From: Serratia rhizosphaerae
GTDB taxonomy: Bacteria > Pseudomonadota > Gammaproteobacteria > Enterobacterales > Enterobacteriaceae
Assembly (NCBI RefSeq): GCF_009817885.1
Contig: NZ_CP041764.1
Coordinates: forward strand, 2,046,001-2,110,000
Direction: 5' to 3'
Length of the DNA stretch: 64,000 nucleotides
The position numbers were made by a program, and so were the translations under genes. A model generated the notes under the pieces. That model was not told the DNA's origin. It did no database searches and worked only from the letters and a program-made list of their open reading frames with translations. Shown piece by piece: positions 26,684 through 34,720 of the stretch. Each line of letters starts with the position of its first letter. Position 1 is the first letter of the stretch.

Positions 26684-27289
26684 TCAGGGAGGCGAGGTGC
26701 GGGCAAAACTTTCGCGGGCGAACAGACGCTCGGCCAGTTTGACCAGCGCCGGACGCCCCACGCACCAGTTGGGCAGGATACGGCGGAAGTTGAGATAACC
26801 CAGCGCGCAGCCGGCGGCGATATCCGCCAGCGTCAACTGCTCGCCGTTCAGCAGCGCTTTCTCTTGCGCCAGCGCTTCCAGCGCGTCCAATCCCTGTTGC
26901 AGCTTGTCGCGCTGCCGCAGCATCCACGCTTCATCCTGTTTGCCCGCGGCGCGCAGGCTCTCGCGATACAACAGCGACGCCGCATCGGTCACGCCGTCCG
27001 CCAGCGCTTCGCTGCGCCGCACCCGCAGCGCCAGCGCGCGGTCGTCCGGCAGGAAGCGCGGCCCAGCAGGCAGCAGATCCAGATATTCGGCGATCACCCG
27101 CGAGTCATAGAATGCCTCGCCGTGCTCATCGATCAGTACCGGCACCTTGGCCAGCGGGTTGTGCTCGCCTACCCGCGTCTGTGCCTCATAGGGCGGATCG
27201 TTGACGAATTCAAACGCCAGCCCCTTTTCCAGCAGCAGCACGGAAATCTTGCGGACAAAAGGGCTGGTATAACTGCCGATCAGTTTCAT
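26684..27289 (-). CDS. yibF: glutathione S-transferase-like protein YibF
   Basis: A 201-residue protein with a thioredoxin-like N-terminal domain (MKLIGSYTSPFVRKISVLLLEKG, NPLAKVPVLIDEHGE, DSRVIAEYLD with the glutathione gamma-glutamyl site) and an all-alpha C-terminal domain (LTLADIAAGCALGYLNFRR). It matches E. coli YibF, including the ending RESFART. Family members bind glutathione; a physiological role is not established. It sits before selAB on the same strand, as in E. coli, so a link to selenium metabolism has been suspected from position. The start follows GGGAGGGAAG. Confidence 0.92.
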   Translation of the reverse strand: MKLIGSYTSPFVRKISVLLLEKGLAFEFVNDPPYEAQTRVGEHNPLAKVPVLIDEHGEAFYDSRVIAEYLDLLPAGPRFLPDDRALALRVRRSEALADGVTDAASLLYRESLRAAGKQDEAWMLRQRDKLQQGLDALEALAQEKALLNGEQLTLADIAAGCALGYLNFRRILPNWCVGRPALVKLAERLFARESFARTSPP

Positions 27290-27324
27290 CTTCCCTCCCG
27301 TTGGCTGCGGGTAGGCCGCGCCGT

Positions 27325-27963
27325 TTATTTCACCGTCAGCGTATCAACAATGCGCTGCACCAGCGCCTGGTGCACCTCCAACTCCTTCGCCGGCGACAGC
27401 ATCTGCAGCGTAATCACGCGTTTATTGAACACCGTCAGGACAATGGTGGAAACCACTTTTTGCCCGTTGACGCTCTGTTCGGTATCCAGACGACGGAATT
27501 TCTGCTTACCGACGGTAAAGTTCTCTTCTTTGGTCTTTTCAATCTGCTTATAGCGGCCGGAAAGTTCGGTAAGCATGCTCTGCATCAGCTCACTGAGCAT
27601 TTTGTCGCTGCCGTTCAGCTTCATTCCCGCCGGCGGAATCACCTCGGAGGAGACGGCGCTCTGCCGCGACTTGCCATTCAGGAAACGCTGAATGGTCGAC
27701 GTATGGTCGTTAATGATGCCGCTGTTTTCCGTTTGATCGCTAAAGCCGGACGGCAGCTCAAAGGTCAGCTTGCCTTGCTGCAGCGAGACGCTCAGCCCCG
27801 GCAGCGGCGCAGGCTTCTCCGGCTGCGCCGCGGGTTGGGCGGCGGTCGGTTTCGGCGCGGGCTTCGGCACCGTCGGCTGTTTGGTGTCCGAGTCATCGCA
27901 GGCGCTCAGGCCGGCGATCAGGGCCGCTACGGCGGCGAATTTCACTATCTTTTTGAACATCAT
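27325..27963 (-). CDS. DcrB-family lipoprotein
   Basis: A 212-residue lipoprotein. The signal peptide ends in the lipobox LSAC (VAALIAGLSACDDSD). A proline/alanine-rich linker follows (KPAPKPTAAQPAAQPEKPAP), then a domain with GLSVSLQQGKLTFELPSGFSDQT and a C-terminal VITLQMLSP...IVDTLTVK that matches DcrB architecture. E. coli DcrB (185 residues) is needed for phage C1/C6 infection and stabilises an early lipoprotein maturation step. This one has a longer linker, so it may be a paralogue rather than the DcrB orthologue. Asp at +2 and +3 predicts retention in the inner membrane. It is 35 bp upstream of yibF. Confidence 0.75.
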   Translation of the reverse strand: MMFKKIVKFAAVAALIAGLSACDDSDTKQPTVPKPAPKPTAAQPAAQPEKPAPLPGLSVSLQQGKLTFELPSGFSDQTENSGIINDHTSTIQRFLNGKSRQSAVSSEVIPPAGMKLNGSDKMLSELMQSMLTELSGRYKQIEKTKEENFTVGKQKFRRLDTEQSVNGQKVVSTIVLTVFNKRVITLQMLSPAKELEVHQALVQRIVDTLTVK

Positions 27964-28047
27964 CCCTTTCCTTTCGCTTTACGCGCTATGGCGTAAACGT
28001 AGCAAGACGCTCCGGCGAATGCCAGATAAGACACGGGAAATAACCGA

Positions 28048-28069
28048 GACGCATGAAAAATCATGCGTC
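28048..28069 (-). terminator. hairpin downstream of fdhE
   Basis: GACGCATGA-AAAA-TCATGCGTC is a perfect 9-bp stem with a 4-nt loop, 35 bp beyond the fdhE stop. The downstream U tract is interrupted (CGGTTATTTCCC), so it may end the fdo transcript partially or protect its 3' end. Confidence 0.55.
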
Positions 28070-28103
28070 GCCCCGGGCCGCAGCGCCTGCCGCCGGTTCC
28101 CGC

Positions 28104-29033
28104 CTACTCGCCCGGGAACAGGAATGGGTTGATACTGCTGCGGGCAAATCCCTCGTCTTCCATTTTAGCGTCGAGGATCAGGCTCGCCAGATCGTCGGCC
28201 ACCGCTTCCACCTGCGGATCCTTCTCCTGATAGAGAATTTTCATATAGGTGCCGCAGTCGCCGCAGCTTTCCGCCTTCACCGCCGCCTGTTCGCTGTCCA
28301 GCGACCAGTAGTTCAGATCGCGCGTCTGCTCGCAGTTGCTGCACTTCACGCGCACCACGTGCCATTCGCTCTCGCACAGGTTGCAGTGCAGATAGCGCAG
28401 GCCGTTGACGGTGCCGATATGCACCATGCTGGAGACCGGGATGCTGCCGCACACCGGGCAGAACTGGCGGTGTTCGCCGTATTCGGCGCGCGCCTTGCCG
28501 GGGATCTGGCTGGCCATCTGCGCCCAGTACAGCGACAGCGCCGCCCAGATAAAGGGCGCGTTTTCACTGCCCACCTGCGCGAACTCGCGGTTGAGCAAGG
28601 CGGTCGCCATCTGCTCCAGCTCCTGCTCGGAGGCCTTCTCCAGGTTATCCAGCACCGCCAGCACGTGCTGCGGCGCCTGCGGGCGCAGCTCGGCGATCAG
28701 CGCCGTCAGCAGCGTACGCCAGTGCGCGCTGCGCGGATAAACGCTGAGGTCGAGCGGCGGTTTGCCGCGTTCGGCGCCCTGACGCAGCGCGTCGGACAGG
28801 TCCAGCTGCAGCGGGTGGTCATGCTGCGCGTGCTGCTGCGCCTCGGCAATGGCGGCGGCGAAGTGGAGGTAATCCCCCAGCGGGTGATCGGCCGCCAGCT
28901 GACGCAGGCGTTCAGCGCGGCGGGTGTACAGGCTTTTCAGATTCGCGAAAAGTAACGGCGGAATTGCTTCCGCCGTGTGTGGCTTTTCACGCTGTGCCCC
29001 TAACTGCTCTTTAGGAACAATGCGGATACTCAT
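28104..29033 (-). CDS. fdhE: formate dehydrogenase accessory protein FdhE
   Basis: A 309-residue cytoplasmic protein required for assembly of the respiratory formate dehydrogenases. The C-terminal half has four CxxC pairs in rubredoxin-like array: FCPVCGSIP, CNLCESEW, VKCSNCEQTRDLNYWSL and SCGDCGTYMKIL, matching E. coli FdhE (309 residues). The N-terminal half is helical and begins with the conserved SIRIVPKEQL. Its ATG shares one base with the fdoI stop (TGATG), so translation is coupled to the enzyme subunits. It is the last gene of fdoGHI-fdhE. Confidence 0.97.
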   Translation of the reverse strand: MSIRIVPKEQLGAQREKPHTAEAIPPLLFANLKSLYTRRAERLRQLAADHPLGDYLHFAAAIAEAQQHAQHDHPLQLDLSDALRQGAERGKPPLDLSVYPRSAHWRTLLTALIAELRPQAPQHVLAVLDNLEKASEQELEQMATALLNREFAQVGSENAPFIWAALSLYWAQMASQIPGKARAEYGEHRQFCPVCGSIPVSSMVHIGTVNGLRYLHCNLCESEWHVVRVKCSNCEQTRDLNYWSLDSEQAAVKAESCGDCGTYMKILYQEKDPQVEAVADDLASLILDAKMEDEGFARSSINPFLFPGE

Positions 29034-29668
29034 CAGGGTTTGTTTTCCTGTCGTTTTTCGCGGACCTCACGGTACCAGCGCGGGTGGTGTTTCTTGGCCC
29101 AGGCGGCCGGCACCCAGCCTTCGACCATCGCGGTAAGGGTGCCTTTCACCCACAGGGCGGCGTACACGTGCACCATAATCACGATAATCAGCCCCACCGC
29201 CGCCAGCGAATGCACCAGCAGCGCGATGCGGATCAACGGAATAGGGAAGGCCGGCGCAAAGTAAGGCCGCCAGATGACGATGCCGCTGGCCAGCAGCAAC
29301 AGCAGGCTGATAATCGCCGCCCAGAAGACGCACTTCTGGCCGAAATTATAGCGCCCGGTGTCGCCGACTTCCTCGTTCATCGCAATCTTGTGGATGTTCC
29401 TGGCCCAGAGGATATCTTCACGGTTGATCAGATTATGCTTCCAGTAGCGCAGGAACATCAGCATAAACGCGGCAAACATGATCACCCCGGCGAAGGGGTG
29501 CAGAATGCGCGCCAGCTGCGGCGTGCCGAAGATATTCATCAGCCAGTTAAAGGACGGGAAAAAGAACCCCAGCCCGCTGATGGCCGCCAGAATAAAGCAG
29601 AACGCCACGATCCAGTGGTTAATCCGCTCCGGCGCGCTGTAGCGCTGAATTGGCTTTTCCTTCCTCAT
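29033..29668 (-). CDS. fdoI: formate dehydrogenase-O cytochrome b556 subunit
   Basis: A 211-residue inner-membrane diheme cytochrome b with four hydrophobic segments. It passes electrons from the iron-sulfur subunit to the quinone pool. Visible features are YSAPERINHWIVAFCFILAAISGLGFFFP with a heme-ligand histidine, LHPFAGVIMFAAFMLMF, and HSLAAVGLIIVIMVHVYAALW with further histidines. The charged tail HHPRWYREVREKRQENKP faces the cytoplasm. It overlaps fdoH by 4 bp and fdhE by 1 bp. FdoI and FdnI are close paralogues; the O form is preferred because fdhE follows directly, as in the E. coli fdo operon. Confidence 0.93.
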   Translation of the reverse strand: MRKEKPIQRYSAPERINHWIVAFCFILAAISGLGFFFPSFNWLMNIFGTPQLARILHPFAGVIMFAAFMLMFLRYWKHNLINREDILWARNIHKIAMNEEVGDTGRYNFGQKCVFWAAIISLLLLLASGIVIWRPYFAPAFPIPLIRIALLVHSLAAVGLIIVIMVHVYAALWVKGTLTAMVEGWVPAAWAKKHHPRWYREVREKRQENKP

Positions 29669-30570
29669 TTGCGCGTCTCCTCATCGTGCAGCTCGTCGTT
29701 CTCATCCTCTTCGACGCGGTTCGGGCCGACGCCGACATAGTGGAAGATACTGGCTGCGAAGGTGGCGGCAAAGCCGATGGCCGCCAGCGGTTTCCACACG
29801 CCTTTCCAGAACGTCACCGCCGGACTTATCGACGGGTTGTCCGGCAGGCCGTGATACAGCTGCGGCTTGTCGGCATGGTGCAGCACGTACATCACGTGCG
29901 TGCCGCCGACGCCGGCCGGATCGTACAGCCCGGCGTTCTGGTAGCCGCGCGTCTGCAGTTCGCCCACCCGCTCGGCGGCGACGCTTTTCATCGCCTCTTT
30001 GGTGCCGAAGTGAATGGCGCCGGTCGGGCAGGTTTTCACGCAGGCCGGTTCCTGGCCGACATCAACGCGGTCGACGCACAGGGTGCATTTGTACACCCGG
30101 TTGTCGTCCTTGTTCATGCGCGGCACGTCGAACGGACAGCCGGCGATGCAGTAGCCGCAGCCGATGCAGTGCTCCGACTGGAAGTCGACGATGCCGTTGG
30201 CGTACTGGATGATCGCCCCTTCCGACGGGCAGGCCTTCAGGCAGCCCGGATCGGCGCAGTGCATGCAGCCGTCCTTGCGGATCAGCCACTCCAGTTTGCC
30301 ACTGTCGTCCATCTCCACTTCGGAGAAACGCATCACCGTCCAGGATTTGGCGGTCAGATCGGCGGGGTTGTCGTACACCCCGACATTGTGACCGACCTCA
30401 TCACGGATGTCGTTCCACTCGGAACAGGCCACCTGACAGGCTTTACAGCCGATACAGGTGGTGACGTCGATCAGCTTCGCTACTTCCGCTTTGTCGTCAC
30501 GGGCGCGCGGCGCCGGCGTCAGGCCGTTGGTGGCGGATTTACGAATGATGTCCTGAGATTGCATTGCCAT
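29665..30570 (-). CDS. fdoH: formate dehydrogenase-O iron-sulfur subunit
   Basis: A 301-residue electron-transfer subunit with four [4Fe-4S] ferredoxin motifs: CIGCKACQVACSEWND, CMHCADPGCLKACP, CIGCGYCIAGCPFDVPR and CTLCVDRVDVGQEPACVKTCP. A single C-terminal membrane anchor (LAAIGFAATFAASIFHYVGVG) holds it to the periplasmic face, where it joins FdoG and FdoI. The start follows GGAGACGAG. It begins 12 bp after the fdoG stop and ends in an ATGA overlap with fdoI. No signal peptide is present; it is carried across with Tat-bearing FdoG. Confidence 0.95.
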   Translation of the reverse strand: MAMQSQDIIRKSATNGLTPAPRARDDKAEVAKLIDVTTCIGCKACQVACSEWNDIRDEVGHNVGVYDNPADLTAKSWTVMRFSEVEMDDSGKLEWLIRKDGCMHCADPGCLKACPSEGAIIQYANGIVDFQSEHCIGCGYCIAGCPFDVPRMNKDDNRVYKCTLCVDRVDVGQEPACVKTCPTGAIHFGTKEAMKSVAAERVGELQTRGYQNAGLYDPAGVGGTHVMYVLHHADKPQLYHGLPDNPSISPAVTFWKGVWKPLAAIGFAATFAASIFHYVGVGPNRVEEDENDELHDEETRK

Positions 30571-30582
30571 AACTCGTCTCCG

Positions 30583-33500
30583 TTACACCTTTTCCACGTT
30601 GACCAGGAACGCCTTGAACTCCGGCGTCTGCGTATTGGCGTCGCCGACAAACGGCGTCAGGGTATTGGCCAGGAAGCCTTTTTTCGCCACCCCGGTATAG
30701 CCCCAGTGGATCGGGATGCCGATAGTGTCGACCTCCTGACCGTTCACCTGCAACGTGCGGATACGCTTGGTCACCACCGCCTTGGCCTTGATATAGCCGC
30801 GGTTGGAGCTGACTTTTACCGTATCGCCCTGCTTGATGCCTTTCTTCTGCGCCAGTTTCTCGCCGATCTCCACAAACTGCTCCGGCTGCGCGATGGCGTT
30901 GAGCCGCGCGTGCTTGGTCCAGTAGTGGAAGTGCTCGGTCAGACGGTAGGTGGTGCCGACGTACGGGAACTTGTCGGATTTGCCCATCGTCGCCAGATCG
31001 TCTTTAAACACGCGCGCCGCCGGGTTGGACACCACCTTCGGATGCAGCGGGTTGGTGCCGAGCGGCGTTTCAAACGGCTCGTAGTGTTCCGGGAACGGCC
31101 CTTCCGCCATTTTATCGATGGCGAACAGACGCCCCATGCCTTCCGGCTGCATGATAAACGGCCCGACGTCGCTGTCCGGCGCGGCGGTGCTGTAGTCCGG
31201 CACGTCCATCCCGGTCCACTTGGCGCCGTCCCACTCCAGCATCTGGCGTTTCGGATCCCACGGTTTGCCGGACGGATCGGCCGAGGCGCGGTTGTACAGA
31301 ATGCGGCGGTTAAGCGGCCACGCCCAGGCCCAGTCCAGCGTGTTGCCGAGACCGGACGGGTCGGCGTTGTCGCGGCGCGCCATCTGGTTGCCGTCCGGCG
31401 TCCAGCTGCCGGCGAAGATCCAGCAGCCGCTGGCGGTGGTGCCGTCGTCGCGCAGATGGGCAAAGGTGCTCAACTGCTGGCCTTTTTTCACCAGAACCTT
31501 GCCGTCGGCGTCGAGGATATCCGCCAGCGCCTTACCGTTGCTCTCCTGCGCCACCTCTTCCGGCGACGGGTTGTCCGGCGTCAGGTAGTCCCAGGTCATG
31601 TTCAGCACAGGCTCCGGCGCGGCACCGCCGTCGCGCGCGTACATCTCGCGCAGACGCGTAAAGATGCCCGACAGAATTTCACCGTCGTTCATCGCTTCGC
31701 CCGGGCCGTCGGCGCCCTTCCAGTGCCACTGCAGCCAGCGCGCGGAGTTGACGATCGAACCGTTCTCCTCGGCGAAGCAGGTCGATGGCAGACGGAAGAC
31801 CTCGGTCTGAATCTGCGACGGATCCACGTCGTTAAACTCGCCGTGGTTCTGCCAGAAGTTGGCGGTTTCGGTATTCAGCGGGTCAATGGTCACCAGGAAC
31901 TTCAGCTTGGACAGCGAGGCCACCACCTTGTTTTTGTTCGGGAACGACGCCACCGGGTTAAAGCCCTGGCAGAAGTAGCCGTTGACCTTGCCCTGCGACA
32001 TCATCTCGAAGTACTGCAGCACGTCGTAGCCTTTGTCCCACTTCGGCAGCCAGTCAAAGCCCCAGTCGTTCTCTTTCTGCGCCTTGTCGCCGTAGAAGCT
32101 CTTCATCAGGCTGACGAAGAATTTCGGGTAGTTGCTCCAGTAGTTGACCTGCCCCGGCAGCAGCGCCTTCGGCGTGTTGGCGCTCAGGTAGCTGGTCAGA
32201 TCGGTCTGCTGTTCGGACGGCAGGGTCAGGTAGCCCGGCAGGCTCTGCGATAGCAGGCCCAGGTCGGTCAGCCCCTGGATATTGGAGTGGCCGCGCAGCG
32301 CGTTGACGCCGCCGCCGGCCATGCCCATATTGCCGAGCAGCAGCTGGATCATCGCCATGGTGCGGATGTTCTGCGCCCCGACCGAGTGCTGCGTCCAGCC
32401 CAACGCATACAGGAACGACGCGGTGCGGTCGTGAGCGCTGGTTTCGGCGATATATTCACACACCTGCAGGAAGTCGGCCTTCGGCGTACCGCAGATATTC
32501 TCCACCACTTCCGGCGTGTAGCGGCTGACGTGCTCTTTCAGCATGTTCCACACGCAGCGCGGATCCTGCAGCGTGACGTCGCGCTTGGCGTAGCCGTTTT
32601 CGTCCAGCTGGTAGTTCCAGGTGGTTTTGTCGTACTTGTGGTTGTCGGCGTCGTAACCGCTGAACAAGCCGTCTTCAAAGGCAAAGTCTTCCCGCACCAG
32701 CAGGCTGGCGTTGGTGTAGGCCTCGACGTACTCGCGGTTGATTTTGTTATTGGTGATCAGGTACAGCAGGACGCCCGACAGGAAAGCAATGTCGGTGCCG
32801 GAACGGATTGGCGTATAGAAATCCGCCACCGATGCCGTACGGGTAAAGCGCGGATCGATCACAATCAGCTTGGCTTTATTGTGAATTTTGGCTTCCATCG
32901 CCCAGCGGAACCCCACCGGATGCGCTTCTGCCGCATTACCGCCCATCACGACGATCAAATTCGCGTTCTTAATATCCACCCAGTGGTTGGTCATCGCACC
33001 GCGACCAAATGTTGGAGCAAGACTTGCTACCGTTGGTCCGTGTCAGACGCGCGCCTGGTTGTCTACGGCCAGCATGCCGAGAGCGCGGGTGAATTTCTGT
33101 GTTAAATAGCCGGTTTCATTACTGGCGCCTGATGCGCACAGCATGCCGGTGGACAGCCAGCGGTTAACGGTGGCGCCCTGTTCATTAGCGGCGATAAAGT
33201 TGGCGTCGCGGTCTTCTTTCATCAGCTTGGCGATGCGGGTAAAGGCGTCATCCCAGCTGAGGCGCTGCCATTTGTCGGAGCCTGGCGCGCGGTATTCAGG
33301 GTACTGCAGCCGGCCTTCGCTGTGGATGAAATCCACCAGACCTGCGCCTTTCGGGCAAAGCGCGCCGCGGCTGACCGGATGATCCGGATCCCCTTCGATA
33401 TGGAAAATGCTCTCTTTTGCGTTCTTGGCGCCGTCGCCAAGGCTGTACATCAACAACCCACAGCCGACGGAACAGTATGTACAGTTGTTACGGGTTTCAC

Positions 33501-33630
33501 GGGCGCGCAGCAGTTTGTACTGCCGGGTTTCCGCTAACGCCGCCTCGGGGGTGAACCCCAGCGCGGCCACCGTCGTCCCTGCCATACCGCCAGCGCAGAT
33601 CTTAAAGAACTGCCTTCTGCTGACCTGCAT
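30583..33630 (-). CDS. fdoG: formate dehydrogenase-O catalytic selenoprotein (Sec at in-frame TGA 33043-33045)
   Basis: A 1015-residue molybdopterin enzyme that oxidises periplasmic formate to CO2. The reading frame is continuous from 33630 to 30583 apart from TGA at 33043-33045, codon 196, which encodes selenocysteine: residues before (MLAVDNQARV) and after (HGPTVASLAPTFGRGAMTN) match E. coli FdoG exactly as it surrounds its Sec. A SECIS hairpin follows the codon. The N-terminus is a Tat signal (MQVSRRQFFKICAGG). The [4Fe-4S] ligands are CTYCSVGC plus CPKG. The start follows AAGGAG. Automated translation would split this gene in two; it is not a pseudogene. It is first in fdoGHI-fdhE, divergent from sodA. 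FdnG is the alternative paralogue. Confidence 0.97.
33003..33045 (-). promoter_or_regulatory. bacterial SECIS element with Sec codon in fdoG
   Basis: The UGA (33045-33043) is followed by a two-part hairpin. The lower stem is GACCAA (33038-33033) with UUGGUC (33008-33003). The apical stem (33031-33014) is GG, bulged U, AGCA, loop AGUCU, UGCU, CC. The bulged U and GU in the loop are the known SelB contacts in E. coli SECIS elements. Confidence 0.93.
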
Positions 33631-33975
33631 GGGGGGTCTCCTTCATCGCGTAGTCACATTGTTTCGAATGCGCTTGCCTCACGCCAGGCGTGGAAGCGCT
33701 AATAATGATCGTTGTTATAGTGGTAACGTTATAACGCCCGTATATTACCATAGCGATACAGGGGTTGTTATAAAGCCGTGCTGTCTCAGTGAATAATATA
33801 GACACAAAATGACACAAAAGTGAGACATTGATCACAGTCATGGGTTGCGCAAAAACCGCACAAAGCACAGGGCATTGATAATCATTTTCAATATCATTTA
33901 ATTAACTATAATGATCCGACTGCTTACGCGGTGCTTACATCCTTGCGCCGCCCTATCACACTGGAGACGATGATC
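33631..33975. promoter_or_regulatory. fdoG/sodA divergent region with Fur box at 33877-33895
   Basis: This 345-bp gap carries the promoters of fdoG (minus) and sodA (plus). GATAATCATTTTCAATATC at 33877-33895 matches the 19-bp Fur consensus at 15 positions and lies ~80 bp before the sodA start, as expected for iron repression of manganese superoxide dismutase. E. coli sodA is Fur-controlled. A TTGAT-like half-site near 33829 may bind FNR, but support is weak. No gene is supported in this gap. Confidence 0.75.
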
Positions 33976-34599
33976 ATGAGTTATTCACTGCCATCACTGC
34001 CGTACGCCTATGACGCGCTGGAACCGCACTTTGACAAGCAGACGATGGAGATCCATCACACCAAACACCATCAGACCTACGTCAACAACGCCAACACCGT
34101 GCTGGAAGCCTACCCGGAACTGGCGTCGCTGAGCGTTGAAGAGCTGATCAAAGACCTGGATAAAGTCCCGGCCGACAAGCGTACCTTTATGCGCAACAAC
34201 GCCGGCGGGCACGCCAACCACAGCTTCTTCTGGAAAAACCTGAAAACCGGCACCTCCCTGTCCGGCGATCTGAAAGCCGCCATCGAGCGCGACTTCGGCA
34301 GCGTGGAGAAATTCCAGGAAGAGTTCGAGAAAGCCGCCGCCACCCGCTTCGGCTCCGGCTGGGCCTGGCTGGTGCTGAAAGACGACGGCAAACTGGCGGT
34401 GGTCTCTACCGCCAACCAGGACAGCCCGCTGATGGGCGAAGCCGTTGCCGGCGCATCCGGTTTCCCGATTATCGGCCTGGACGTGTGGGAACACGCTTAC
34501 TACCTGAAATATCAGAACAAACGTCCGGACTACATCAAAGCATTCTGGAACGTGGTGAACTGGGACGAAGCCGCCGCGCGTTTCGCCGCCAAGAAGTAA
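33976..34599 (+). CDS. sodA: manganese superoxide dismutase
   Basis: A 207-residue cytoplasmic enzyme converting superoxide to hydrogen peroxide and oxygen. Metal ligands are visible: His in MEIHHTKHHQTY (His27 region), His in NAGGHANHSFFW (His82 region), and Asp/His in LDVWEHAYYLKYQNKRPDY. The GSGWAWLVL segment and MRNNAGGHANHS with conserved Gly mark the Mn rather than Fe form. A longer open frame begins at 33931, but ATG 33976 gives the family N-terminus MSYSLPSLPYAYDALEPH. The promoter has a strong Fur box. A clear terminator follows at 34618-34643. Confidence 0.98.
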   Translation: MSYSLPSLPYAYDALEPHFDKQTMEIHHTKHHQTYVNNANTVLEAYPELASLSVEELIKDLDKVPADKRTFMRNNAGGHANHSFFWKNLKTGTSLSGDLKAAIERDFGSVEKFQEEFEKAAATRFGSGWAWLVLKDDGKLAVVSTANQDSPLMGEAVAGASGFPIIGLDVWEHAYYLKYQNKRPDYIKAFWNVVNWDEAAARFAAKK

Positions 34600-34617
34600 T
34601 CTTCGCCTCACCGCATA

Positions 34618-34643
34618 ATGCCCGCCTCCCGCGGGCATTTTTT
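34618..34643 (+). terminator. intrinsic terminator of sodA
   Basis: ATGCCCGC-CTCCC-GCGGGCAT, an 8-bp stem followed by a T tract (to 34643), 18 bp after the sodA stop. Confidence 0.9.
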
Positions 34644-34720
34644 GTTTAAAAACCCGCTAAAGTTTATCCCTGCAATGCCGATGGTTTTTCCCATCACATC
34701 GCTTAAAAAAGGGACAAATC

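Noticed and set aside
29650..32253. An 867-codon open frame opposite fdoG/fdoH/fdoI
   Set aside because: Antisense artefact of high-GC codon usage; the minus strand encodes conserved formate dehydrogenase subunits.
33043..33045. Stop codon that would make fdoG a pseudogene
   Set aside because: It is the selenocysteine codon: residues align on both sides and a SECIS hairpin follows; selA and selB are present.
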